DNA from: Scolanthus callimorphus
Lineage: Eukaryota; Cnidaria; Anthozoa; Actiniaria; Edwardsiidae
DNA length: 64,000 nt
Assembly: GCA_033964015.1 (NCBI GenBank)
Contig: CM066912.1
Span: 24,215,605 to 24,279,604, forward strand
Reading direction: 5' to 3'
Positions 22,276 through 33,754 of the stretch are shown here, piece after piece. The position numbers were made by a program, and so were the translations under genes. The notes beneath the pieces are model-generated. The model made no database searches and was not told the origin of the DNA. It was given only the letters and a program-made list of their open reading frames with translations. Each line of letters starts with the position of its first letter. The first letter of the stretch is position 1.

Positions 22276-23897
22276 TACACCAAAGCTGATCATGCGGGAC
22301 GCTGGGCTGGTCAAAGACTATTCTATTCGCATCTTAGAAATCAGACATCTCGCAATTTGTAAAGTATTTAGATTCTATGGATCAATTTAGAGGAAATTCG
22401 CTAAGAAATCGAGTAATTTTGACACAAAGTGGAAACAATTTTTAGATAGAGTATTACAAAAACCAATTTCCTTGTTTGTAACATTTTTTTACAGGTATTG
22501 ATAAAATAAAGAATTGGTAATAACACCGAGAATAAATTCCCAAGGAAACCTGAGAAATAATTGTTCAAAGGTGAATTGTGGTAGCTGTTGATGTTCATTT
22601 CATGGTGCTGTCAACCTATATAAATTGTATAGATATCGATTTGGACAAATTTCAGGATTCATTTTCGATGTGAAATGAATTTTTAGATCACATACTATCA
22701 AAAACAGTAAGACTGAAGTCTCCACTATGATGTAAACTATTTTGTTCCAATAATTTTTTTTTCCAATCGTTACTCGATTTTCAAATGGATTACGTCTTAA
22801 GCGCTTCATAAAGACATACATTTTATGATTATTTTAATTTCAGGATTTGGTGGACAAAAATCGTGTACCCGAATAATACAATCGGTATTCAAATTCTGTT
22901 TGCATTTTCTTTTAAGCTATAGATGTTACTCATTATCTGTAGTAACACCAAAAACAAATTTCCTTGGAGCCTGTAAAAATAAATTTCACAATTGAAAGAA
23001 ATAATGCAAACACAGAAAAACACACATTTGCCAATTTTAGTCCACTACCATTTTCCACTGTTTTGCAAGAACTTCAAAATTCGTTTTCAGTGTTTGGTGT
23101 TTTAAGAAATGGTTTCTTTTCATAAGATATTGAAAGCAGTTCTACAGACCTTTCCAGTGCAATGCTCAATATATCTTGGTACAATATTTTGTCAACTTGG
23201 GACTTACTCAAATTTTTAGTAGATTCCTTCTGCATGTCGTTCAAACAGTGAAAGCCAGTATCACTTTCGCAATATTATATGTCATAAAATCATTTTTGAC
23301 ATACACTACCCGTAAATGACAGAAATGCTACTTGAAGGCCCGTATGTGTGTTGACGCTACACACACACACTGTAAAAGACATGGCATTATACATAAGAAT
23401 GAAACATTTTAGATAAAATATATAGGCAGTCTATAGGCCTTGATAATAGTAACACCATTTAGATAGATAGATAGATGACTTTATTAAAACCTTGGCAGCC
23501 AAAACGACTGGATTATGGTTAAAATACAAAACAATCTAAAAATATTAAAACTACTAAAAGATTGATATAAAAGCTATACTGATAATGCATAAGATATATA
23601 AGATATATATATAAATATCTAAATACACATAACACGGTCTGTAAGGCCATGAAATTGATAATAGTAACAACAACAATTAACAACAAAATGTTCTTGGTAA
23701 ATACACATAACACATTATACATATAAATAATACATGTTACATTAAATGTATAGGCGGTCTGTAAGGTCATGAAATTGATAATATTAACAACATTTTGTTG
23801 AGAAGATACCTGTTTTTTTGCTGTGATTTTGTCCATTTCAGAAATTATAGCTTGATTAACATAACTGTCTTGAATTTGGACAAGCGAGGATTGTTTA
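22276..23897. other. AT-rich intergenic DNA with small repeats
   Basis: Holds a short CA run (23361-23370) and four AGAT units followed by GACTTTATTAAAACC (23461-23487), which reads as a minus-strand retroposed tail (AATAAA plus microsatellite). A direct repeat of about 120 bp has GGTCTGTAAGG-C/T-CATGAAATTG at about 23636 and 23756. The 145-residue minus-strand frame here is AT-driven and not credible as a gene. Confidence 0.45.
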
Positions 23898-24100
23898 AAA
23901 AGAGCCTCAGTTAGCCACAATTTTGTGAGCCAAGTTGAAGAGGCATCTATTTTCATCGACTGGTTAAAGGAGTGTACTTAATATTTTCAATTGACTTTGG
24001 AAAATGAATTATACAACTTAGCTTGTAGATGTTTTTTCGAGATTTCTACACACATTCGCCTTCTAAAAGGAGTTAAAAAACAAAGGAGTGGCTAGATTTG
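23898..24100. mobile_element. MITE family A, copy 3 (diverged)
   Basis: Begins AAAGAGCCTCAGTTAGCC after TTTAAA and follows the family interior (TCAATTGACTTTGG, then AGATTTCTACACACATTCG). The right end, near GGAGTGGCTAG, is decayed. Confidence 0.6.
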
Positions 24101-24710
24101 TCACAAAAAAGAAAGACAAAAAGAAGAATTAAATTAAAGGGAAAAAGATCATAAATGAAAGGATGAAGCAATCACAATACAGTAAAAACCCGCCTTTTTA
24201 ATATTTTTCATTAGTTCAAGAATCGTTTGAGAATCCATAGCAATCTTATGCCTCCAAAATATCAAACAGACTCGACATCAAATTCGTTCTAATTTTTTCT
24301 TCTTCTTAGGTAATTCTCTTAACGGAGTTTATATGTTCATACCTACTAGGTTATTGTCGCTATCGGGACGTTCCGGGGATGGTTTACAAGAAAGCAAATG
24401 CCTGGATACATCACCTGGCAGTCAATAACATCTCGCAGAGGAGGCTTCGTCAAATCTATCGGGGCTTTTTAGTTTTTCGTATGACGCATACGAGAACGCA
24501 GTTTCACGGTTGCTGGGGAGTTTGAAGAATTCTGAAAACTGCAGTGCTCTGAAGGATTGGTGCACAACTTGTGATAAATGTACAGGGCCGTAGCAAGCCT
24601 CCAAAAACTAGGGGGGAGGGGCACGACATATAAAAAGCATAAGGCAGTTTTTAGGGCATGTGAAAGAGAACTTTGATAAGCAGGGTAGTCAGGCGGCTAA
24701 GCCAAATGAT
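24101..24710. other. Intergenic DNA
   Basis: A half-end of MITE family J (TACAGTAAAAACCCGCC) lies at 24179-24195. The rest is unassigned. Confidence 0.4.
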
Positions 24711-25185
24711 TGTGCGTTTTTTGATAAAAGCATGAAACTTTCCAGTATGATTGGCCTACGGGTACTTGTCAATTTTTGATTGGGAGGCATCTCTGAAAAT
24801 TCTTTTTACAGGAATTATTTAGACCACTCGCAAAGCTATTGTTCAGCCGCCATCTTGCCCTATGTTATTCATGAGTTTCGCGGCACTTAGTGTGCAAGTC
24901 AGTGAAGTGATTCTCCAGACTCTGCAGCAAAATCCCTGCAACTTTCTTTCATTCAGAGGCCATTAATACCTTGGCACATATGGTCTATACTCTGGTAGCT
25001 ATGTCGCAAGCTGATATCAACCTGTGTGCTGAAGAATCCCGACATTTTTCCTGATTTTCTATCTCCGAAACAGTGTCTGACTGGGAATTCGAAAACATGG
25101 TTTCGTAAATAGAAGTAAACAATTTAACAAGTACACTCTGAAGTCTCATCCTGGAAAGTTTCATGCTTTTATCAGAAAACGCACA
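24711..25185. mobile_element. Inverted-repeat element R
   Basis: Thirty-five-base arms (24711-24745 and 25151-25185) differ at one position; they include GATAAAAGCATGAAACTTTC. G-rich bases (about 24610) and GGGG-bearing bases (about 25250) outside the arms suggest the true ends lie further out. No coding capacity. Confidence 0.65.
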
Positions 25186-25682
25186 TCGCAACAAAATTTG
25201 GACTTAGCCCCCTGCAAAATTGGGTGTCTCAAGAATTGTTTGGGGAAAAACTGGGGGATCATAAACTATACGTTGACAGTTTAATTTCATTTAACTTTTC
25301 AACTTATGCTTTACTCATAGCAAGAGATGTATTGTCGTTTTTGTAACGAATCCGCCGGAATGCTGAGGAAAACTTTTGCCGTGCACAGTGTAAAATTGTG
25401 GAATGAGCTTTCCATCATCGTGCTATAATTGTATTTCTCTTTTGCATATCATAGGGCTCTCTGCCTAGTAGTTTCAACTGAACAAAATCTCCACAAAAAT
25501 CGGCCGTTGAATTGGATTCCACACGGGAAATAATCGACCTTTAAAACGGGCCCAATTCAATGAGCTGGTCTGTTTCATTTGATAGCCGAAAGAAGCCAAA
25601 CAAAGTTCAATTCTCTTTGAGTTTGTCCTGTTCGAACTGTGTGAATTCATACACTTATCTCGTGATCTTCTTTCTTCGTCTG

Positions 25683-26116
25683 GGCGTTCGCAGATCGCAG
25701 CGCGCGCGTGTAATTTCTCGACATATTTCTCCTGCAAGTTAATCGACTTAGATCCATGTGGGAAACGTTAACCCTCCCTTAAATTGATGTAAAAAAACTA
25801 GTAGTGCAAACAAGGACGTACATAGTCATAGGTCACCAATAACCGTAATGATCTTTATTAATTGTAAATAAATTACTATAAACAGTTATATACACACCAT
25901 CAAATGTAATATAATTACCATGCAGAGCATGGTAATCATAACTATGAACAGTTAAATACACACCATCAAATGTAATATGATTACCAGGCAGAGCTTTAAC
26001 TCAATGATTGTAAATAATTATATCAGTAATCTTCATTATCAATGTGTCTTTGCGAGGAGAGTTTCTGATTGGCTGAATTTTCCCGCCTAAATTCCCGCAA
26101 TTTTGATGCGCATGCG
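25683..26116. repeat. Segmental duplication, left part of unit 2
   Basis: Counterpart of 17534-18232, here without the family C insertion. A local tandem duplication of an ACACCATCAAATGTAATAT block is present in both units. Confidence 0.8.
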
Positions 26117-26543
26117 TGCGACGAGTGAAGACCCTATCATATATTTGCTATTCTACGAATTTGAGGATTTCTTTTCAGTGAGTAATTGAATTTGAGTAAG
26201 TGAAGTGGTTCTACTGCTGCTAAAATAATCGTGATTGATTGTACAAGTGGAGGGCATGAGGTATTTTAGTAGCTTCAGACTTTTTTCTCTAGAGAACGCA
26301 AGGTTCATATCAAAGAATCATTGTCGTTTTTGCTGAATGCACTTGGGAGGACTGGGTCGAGTCGCGCGGGCTTGCTGTGGGCTATTTTAGCGTGGTTACC
26401 TAGCCCAAATCAATGGCGGACAGATCGAGAACTCGGATCTCCCGTCACTTCCTAATAAGGTAAATGATTCCAAATATGGTTTTGGCCGTGAGGTGTTGAA
26501 AAACGACAATTTTTGGTTGGAGATTGTTTCATATGTTAAAGAT

Positions 26544-26653
26544 AAATTCATTCACTCTGTGAATTCCACGATAAATTTCACCTGAAAAACGTCGCGCTAT
26601 CGTTTTTCGAGTGAAATGTAACGTGAAATTCACGAAAGTGATGAATTTTCCTG
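26544..26653. repeat. Imperfect foldback
   Basis: AAATTCATTCACTCTGTGAATTCCACG pairs imperfectly with the complement of CGTGAATTTCACGAAAGTGATGAATTT across a loop that itself contains complementary GTTTTTC/GAAAAAC-type bases. It sits between the receptor stop and the duplicated flank. Confidence 0.55.
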
Positions 26654-26712
26654 GAATCCCTTGGATTGGTTCCAAGGACCAGTCCCACGATCATGGTGGC
26701 TTTCAGCCACTT

Positions 26713-27719
26713 CTAAGCAGTAACCTTATTCATCACAACAGTTGAATAGGTAGAATTCTCTCTATCATATTGTTCTCTGGCACGTGACCTCGAATGGACC
26801 AATCGCAGTAGCTCTCCTCTGATGTCCTTCTTGAGAATTGCATAAACGATCGGGTTGATGCACCCGCACAAGTGCAAAAATGTCTGTGCGGTCCGAATCT
26901 CGGTCATCGTGATTTGACGAATATGAAACACAGCACTAATTGCATTATAAGCAGGGTACACCCAACAGATTGCGAACAGGATAATCACAGCTCCAATTAC
27001 CGCTACAGAGCCTTCGCGATTGCGTCTCTCGCGGCGCTCTTTTCGAGTAACTATTGCTTCAGCATTATTAGCGTTGCTGTCGTTGAATCGTAGCTGGTTC
27101 TGTGTTTGGCTCGTCTGTTTTGAAATCCTCCTCGCAATAATAAATATCCTGACATAAACTAATAGCATGAGTACAATAGGTAGTACAACAAATACTAGTA
27201 TTTGCATAGGGTCGAAGATCTGATTCGCAAGATTACGAACATCCGGCTCGAAGGACCATGTTAGCGGCAACAACGCGATTGTAAACGGTACAGCCCACAC
27301 CACGCATAGAATCCCCGCTACAGCTTTCTTAGTCATGTAGAGAAAGTACTTTAGTGGAATCACTATTGAGATGTACCGATCTACTGTCATGGCGCATATG
27401 TTTGCAACAGAGGCGAAGAGAAAAATATTGAAGAAGGCATGGAGAATAAGACGGTTGCAGTTCATGCTTTGATTGCATGCAAAAGTAGCGGGGATAATGA
27501 GGATTCCTGTGGAAATGTCGGCGATTGCTAGGGAAAAGATAAAATAGTTATTTGTAATGTGGAGTCGACGGCGTGTGATGATCAAGTATAGAACTAATCC
27601 ATTGCCGATTATTATTACGACGGCTATCAACCATGTGACTATGGTGTACCACAAGGGTTCATCTTGGGGCTTAAAGGTGGCGGCAACGCTGTAGTGTTGA
27701 GGGTAGTACTGTTGTTCAT
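26713..27719 (-). pseudogene. Class A GPCR paralogue 3, one-base frameshift near N terminus
   Basis: From TM1 to the stop codon the frame is open and about as well conserved as in paralogue 2: GN in TM1, DRY, LPIVLMLLVY, CWVYP, NPIVY and the same basic tail, ending instead in a different short C terminus (STVVMNKVTA). The homologous ATG is at 27719, but the run of five C residues in paralogue 2 (22027-22031) is four here (27666-27669), so the frame from that ATG stops after about 27 codons. There is no in-frame Met before TM1. Reading upstream without splicing gives an open extension to about 27921. The same splice acceptor (TTACTTTTTCAG then GTAACGCAAGG) is present. Either this copy is a very recent pseudogene, it uses a start in an upstream exon, or a base is missing in the sequence. 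The preserved body argues against old decay. Confidence 0.8.
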
Positions 27720-27837
27720 TGTTGCGGCAATCGTTTCCTTGCGTTACCTGAAAAAGTAATACAGCTTTTAAGAGGACATCCATTTGAACATCCGGAGCCA
27801 TTTCATGTTTTGATGGACAAAAATACCAGAGTAATAC

Positions 27838-27935
27838 CAGGGTAGTACAACAATTACTAGTATTTGTATAGGGTCGAAGATCTGATTCGCAAGATTTCGA
27901 ACATCCGGCTCGAAGGACCATGTTAGCGGCAACAA
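27838..27935 (-). pseudogene. Receptor fragment f2 upstream of paralogue 3
   Basis: About 98 bp matching the receptor's own coding DNA (27178-27275, roughly residues 149-182, ECL2 to TM5) in the same orientation, about 119 bp upstream of the homologous ATG. One variable base (GTATTTGTATAGG) agrees with paralogue 2 rather than 3. It is followed by two copies of an AATATTGCAATATTAACAAA-type unit. Confidence 0.75.
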
Positions 27936-28700
27936 CAATATTGCAATATTAACAAAAATATTGCAATATTAACAAAAACAGCAATAGTGAAAGAGAAAAC
28001 TGTTTGAGGACGTGATGAAAGCCGTTCTGATGGCGTGAAAGCGTCCGCAATAGTAAAGAGACTCCGTCGCTTTGTGACTCCAATACGGAAAATATTTTCC
28101 CCCAACTAGTCATCAATATTTTGTGGTGTTGCCGTCTAAAAATCATAATTAGAAAAAAGAATAATTGTAAAGTACATATGATATTCCTTTCTTTTAAACA
28201 ATAGCCTTTCTCGGAGACCCAGCATTCTTTGCGGTCGTCCCCTGAAGGGCTCTGCCCCTGTCCTCCCCCAAAGAGAGCGCCGTGAAGAAGACAGCACCAA
28301 AGGCCTGTTCCTCGAACGCCCGACAATTCTCGGGTCCGAAAATGTTACACTAGTTTACCCAAATTTCCAATAATAATGGAAACTGTTTTGGGGGATGTAA
28401 GTAAACTCTATATACTCACTAAACAGACATTCAAAGCTATTTAGGGTAGAGAATAAAACCAAAAACTTGGCAATCATTTTATTAAAAATAGCAAAACAAA
28501 GATTTTGGGCTCGAGGTTTCTTGGGTGTTTCGAGAAACGGGTCCCTGGAACCTCGAGCATGAAACAGTAGCTGCTATCCCTTTATCTTGAAAGAATTCGT
28601 TTTGTTATCGACAAACTTCCAATTGTTTTATAATTGTTGGAATGTTATGGGTTTCTATTGAATAACGGATCTCACCGAACTGTCGCGTTGTGTTTAAATT
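27936..28700. other. Intergenic DNA with small hairpins
   Basis: A short hairpin GCTCGAGGTT...AACCTCGAGC lies at about 28509-28558. No gene that I can support. Confidence 0.4.
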
Positions 28701-29052
28701 GCTACCACTCCCACAAACATCTACAAGTTTGCCTACATTCCTTTGCTCACGTGAATTGCAACGGTCCGCTGATTTCACAGGATTTTCTTGGAACGCTGCA
28801 AAAGCATCAAAGAAACGGCGCCAAATCAACTTATCAAGTCCTTTAGAAATTAACTGGAAATGCAAACAATCATCCCTCATAGTTTACGTAAGTACAAATT
28901 ACTACGATTGTTCCCTAAAACACGTCTTGTTTATGTTTTTTCATTCATGGTAAATTCCCGCCAAAAAACGACAGCAGACAGAAGCGTTACACAATCTAGA
29001 CAAAACACGGACGAATGTAGGCGGAGTTGCAGACGTTTGTGGGTGTGGTAGC
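28701..29052. mobile_element. Inverted-repeat element S
   Basis: Forty-base arms, imperfectly inverted: GCTACCAC-T-CCCACAAAC at 28701 and its complement ending at 29052. Interior about 270 bp. Open frames on both strands of this block are probably incidental. Confidence 0.6.
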
Positions 29053-29207
29053 GGCGTGAGTTTTCAAGGCAGTGCGACAGTTCGATGAGATCCGTAGTAT
29101 TTTTGCCATGCGAACATATGTGTGCATTGTTTTCATTGCCAAGTCATCCTATACAATAGTCATTCATTTCTAGCTTTCTCACAAAGCAGATGCTGAATAT
29201 TGCGCTG

Positions 29208-29513
29208 TTACTGCGGTTTTCATAATTCTGCGAACTCTCGCTAACGATTTCCAACCGTCAAACCGCCTTCTGGCTTCCGTCAATCAAACTCCTGAGTCTT
29301 TTCGTCGTTACTCTTTCTGCTTTTTGATTGGCCAGCACGTAACGTTGCTGTCGCGACAGGAAGCCATTTTAGCACTGCTTGGGCGCTGGCCAATCAAAAA
29401 GCACAAAGAGTAACGACGAAAAGACTCGGGAGTTTGATTGACGGAAGCCAGAAGGCGGTTTTACGGTTGGAAATCAATAGCGAGAGTTCGCAGAATTACG
29501 AAAACCGCAGTAA
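29208..29513. mobile_element. MITE family E, complete palindromic copy
   Basis: Begins TTACTGCGGTTTTCATAATT and ends with its complement (one mismatch). The inverted arms run over 110 bp each, including AACTC-CTGAGTCTTTTCGTCG and TTTTTGATTGGCCAG. Other members: 8383, 37717 and 45007. It lies just before the LINE at 29753. Confidence 0.9.
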
Positions 29514-29752
29514 AACTAACACTTGGAGAATAGACCTCTTTACCTACGTATACAAATTGCCCTTTTCATTCAAACCACGTGATGTTTACATGAATAAAAA
29601 CCCTTTGTCTTTCTGAAATATTTTCTGCATTTTCACGTGGATATGGAACATTTAAAAAGATGAAAACAACACACGGTAGTCAGCGGTAATCAAGCCTATC
29701 GGACGTGTTTGATTCTGCTCCGATTCAATTGTGATTTTTTCCATCTTTTCAC

Positions 29753-32700
29753 ATGGCAATGGCTCTCCAACTACCCATAACTATTCTTGCCATCGTACTT
29801 AATGTACTGGACAGCTCAGGAAGCGAGGTTTATTTGTCTGAGACGCCAAATGCGATACCCGGAGCTCAAGGTAACTTGGAGTTCAAAGCTCAGTCATTCA
29901 AAGTCAATCAGCCAAGAAGCTCTGTATTTGCATTCATTAATTCACTATCACGGCAACGTCATGGCCGAGTGCTTGGCCCTGTTTTGAACGATCCTACGTC
30001 GCCTCGCATTTCACTGATCCTTATAATTATAGCAAATGACTGTTCAACGATGAACCCGGGTCCCGTTAAATACCCTTGTGGCATTTGCCAAAAACCAACT
30101 AGATCGAACCAAAGAGCGATTCAATGTGACGAGTGCGACATGTGGTATCACACGAAGTGTATTGCCATGACAGCGCAATCTTATGACAGATTGGGCAGTG
30201 ACTCCCAGCTTGCGTGGCTGTGCAGTAAATGCCTATTCCCGAACTTCTCAACGACGTTTCTACTAAATGAGATGGATTTCTGTCACGATAATCGCTTTGG
30301 AAGTCTCTCATCCGATTCAACCATAAGCAGCGATCCGGGATCACCTATGTTTACGTCTAGCCCTTCAAGATTCCCTAATTCCCAAGGGAACCGAACCAAA
30401 CCAACTAGGAGAAAGTTAAAGATCCTCTCCCTCAACTGTAACGGGCTAAAAAGCGCGGTCAAAAAGTCGCAGTTCCAATCTCTTGTCGCACTTCATGACC
30501 CGGACGTTATTCTCGGTTGCGAATCTAAGATACACGCTACTATTCCCACTTATTCCATCTTCCCTGAAAATTATGAAGTATATCGGAGAGATAGGACGTT
30601 ATCCGGCGGGGGCATCTTTATAGCTGTCCGCAACGACCTGACCGCAGTGGAAGAACGGGGCCTCGACGTCGATGGAGCCGAAATGATAACAGCATCTATC
30701 CATCTTGCAAAGCGCAAGAAACTTTTTCTAACTAGTTTCTATCGCCCCCCAACCGACCAGGAGGGACTCGGCCTGCTAGACGATTACTTGTGCAAACTGT
30801 TTACTAAATACAAGCAGTGCCCAAATGCAATAATAGGAGGGGACTTTAACTGCTCGGGTATTGACTGGTCGAGCGGCGAGGCTGTACTTACTCCACCAGT
30901 TCACAGCTGGGATCACGCCCTCATTGCGTTGGCGGATAAATACGGTTTATCACAACATGTTAAGTCTCCAACTCGATACGATAGCTTCTTGGACCTTGCT
31001 TTCTCGTCTAAACCTGGTCTTGTCAATGCATGTCACGTTACCCCGGCCTAAGTGATCACAGCGCCGTTTTATTTGAAGTTGATCTTGCGCCAAAATACAT
31101 CCCTAAGCCCCCACGTAAGATTTATATTTACCATAAAGCGGACATGGTTGCGTTGAAAGAACATATCGCATCCTTCCATGTGGACTATGCTGCATCCCAT
31201 ATGGAGAGATCCGTGGAGGACAATTGGAATGCTATCTCAACTTGCATTAGCGATGCTATGGAGAGGTTTATTCCATCCAAGACCTCGAAAACAAAGCGCC
31301 ACCTCCCCTGGGTAGGCACGCCTATCAAAAAGTTGATGCGCAAACGCGACCGCGCCTTCAAAAAGTCCAAACGAACTGGGAGGGAAAAAGACCATTTGAA
31401 TTATAAACGCCTAAGGAACATTGTAAGCAACAGCATTAAGGAATCACACAATAACTACGTTAGTGAAATAATGAAGGGGATTGACTTAGAATCCGACGAC
31501 CCTAGGCCGAATGGAGTGAAGAGGGCGTGGTCATATCTGAAACTCCTACGCTCAGAGTCACTGGGGATACCCACTCTATTCTGGGAGGGACGGGTTTGCG
31601 CGTCTGACAAATGCAAAGCTTAGGCGCTAAGGGCACAGTATGACAGTGTGTTCACACAAGAAGATTATCATAGTGTTCCCACTCTCGGTGCGTCACCACA
31701 CCAAGACATCTATGACATCTTTTTTTCCGAAAACGGCGTTAGAGCGCAATTAGACAACATCCGTACAGACAAGGCGTGCGGGCCAGATGCTGTCCCAGCC
31801 AGAGTACTGAAAGAGGCCGCGACTGAGCTTGCGCCCATCCTCACATTGCTGTTCGAGCAGTCAATGAAAGATGGGGTGCTCCCTACAGCGTGGAAGGACG
31901 CTAATATAACAGCAATCTACAAGAAGGGCCTAAGATCTGACCCACAGAATTATCGCCCAGTATCTTTAACATCTCTGGTTTCAAAATTGATGGAACACAT
32001 TGTTTCTAAACATATAATGTGTCACCTATCAGCAAATAACATCCTTACTCCGCTGCAGCATGGATTCCTGGAAGGTCTCTCTTGCTCCACTCAACTAATA
32101 ACTGTCATTCATGATTGGTCATCCGTTTTAAACGCTCATGGGCAAGTAGACGTAGTATTTCTCGATTTTGCCAAGGCGTTCGACTCGGTTCCTCATGAAC
32201 GCCTACTGGTCAAGGCCGAGTACTATGGAATCAGAGGAAGACTCTTACTGTGGCTAAGGCACTTTCTTACCAACAGAAGACAGCGAGTGGTCGTCAATGG
32301 GGCCTCTTCCACCTGGTCCCCAGTACTATCAGGCGTGCCCCAGGGCACAGTCTTAGGACCGATCTTATTCTTGCTGTTCATAAATGACCTACCATCTGGA
32401 ATCAAGTCTCACGTGAAACTGTTTGCCGACGACAGCGTCCTTTACCGCCCAATAAAAAGCTCTGATGACCATCACGCCCTACAGCAGGATCTTCACTACC
32501 TTGAACGATGGGCAGACCAATGGCAGATGAAGTTTGCGCCTAAAAAAATGTTACATATTGACCATCACCTTGAAGCGTGACAAGTCCCAGTTTCCATATT
32601 GTCTATGTGGCACAGCACTCCATGGGGTTAGCGTCCAAAAATATCTTGGAGTTCACATTTCAACATCTCTCAATTGGTCTAAACACACGGAGGAAGTCAA

Positions 32701-33250
32701 GAAGAAGGCCAATGCAGTCTTGGGTATCCTACAAAGGAATTTATCTTCCTGTCCAGCTGCTGTGAAGGAGCAGGCCTACAAGGCGCTGGTACGACCACTG
32801 GCGGAGTACGGGACGGTGGCATGGAGTCCCCACACTAAGAAGGACATTCAAAAGGTTGAATCTGTACAACGCCGCGCCGCCAGATTTGTGTGCAACGATT
32901 ACGGAAGGCATAGCAGTGTCACAGATATGTTGGTAAACCTAGGATGGCACTCATTAGAACTTAGGCGATCAGTATTCGACTCTGTCATGTTCTATAAGAT
33001 CTACCACGGGCTAGTCAAAATTGATTTCCCATGTGACGTCCAGCGCAAACCTGGCTGTTACTCAACCAGGTCAAGCGTCAGAAACACCTGCCAACTTACA
33101 CTTCCGCCTCCTTCTATTAATCAGTTTAAATTCTCCTTTTTTTCAAGAACTATCCCCGTCTGGAACTCTCTGCCACAGCAAATCATAGACCTCAGCACTG
33201 CTAATGAATTTAAGATAGCCGCCACTGGCGAGCTGGCCCGGCAATGATCT
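29753..33250 (+). pseudogene. CR1/L2-like non-LTR retrotransposon coding region (PHD, endonuclease, RT), broken
   Basis: First block 29753-31051: a PHD-type zinc finger at residues 109-160 (CGIC...CDEC..WYH..C...WLCSKC), preceded by NPGP at 101-104, then an apurinic-type endonuclease from about residue 222 (LSLNCNG, GCESK, GGDFNC). The SDH motif falls in the next frame (31030-31623), so one base is missing near 31040 in a CCCCGGCC run. A TAG at 31621 interrupts the chain before the reverse transcriptase block (31648-32580), which shows NYRPVSLTS, FLDFAKAFDS, GVPQGTVLGP and FADDS. One extra A in an A-run near 32548 shifts the frame; the thumb and C-terminal part continue in 32534-33247. Two frameshifts and one stop make it non-functional. 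Order, domains and short 3' repeat tail fit the CR1/L2 group; the exact clade is an inference. Confidence 0.9.
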
Positions 33251-33343
33251 AGTTATCATGCTACCCATGTACATGTCGTTATTGTCGTGCTTGTCTCTCG
33301 TTGTCTTTATTGCTACGTTTATTTATTTATTGTTTCCTTTGCT

Positions 33344-33374
<31 letters not shown>

Positions 33375-33480
33375 TTTTATTTTATTTATTCAAGGCGTAG
33401 TATGTGCATGGGTGGTTGGTACGCTGTACCTCATTGCCGGATTAGCTCGCTAGTGGCAATTACTATATTTAAAGGTTAAA
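33251..33480 (+). mobile_element. 3' UTR and tail of the LINE
   Basis: Contains a TTTATT-repeat stretch (about 33315-33390) and ends TATTTAAAGGTTAAAGG, i.e. a short AAAGGTT repeat rather than poly(A). The last part is nearly identical to 40509-40727, which fixes the family's 3' end. Confidence 0.85.
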
Positions 33481-33754
33481 GGATTATTTGAAATGGGCCA
33501 TTTGCATACGGAGGTAGAGAGGTCGATTCGAAACAGTGGACCAGTGGAATTTGAATGAGCAAGAATATTACCAGTGAAAAAGGGAAAAGAGGTAAATATC
33601 TGCAAGCATTGAAAAGGAAATTAGCAGAGGTCTCCTTTCTTTTGTATTTGCTGGGCTCACGAGCAGGAAGAAAAGAGACCTCTGCTCTCGGTTGAAAGCA
33701 GTCCCTCGTGTCCTTTGTTTTGCCTCAAATCCACAACCTTGGTTACCCTGGTCT

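Noticed and set aside
23519..23956. 145-residue minus-strand frame rich in Ile, Tyr, Val
   Set aside because: AT-rich DNA with a 120-bp direct repeat; no domain, and it runs into a MITE.
27841..27921. Longer N terminus for receptor paralogue 3
   Set aside because: The extension reads through the conserved splice acceptor and into the self-derived fragment f2, so it is not a natural N terminus.
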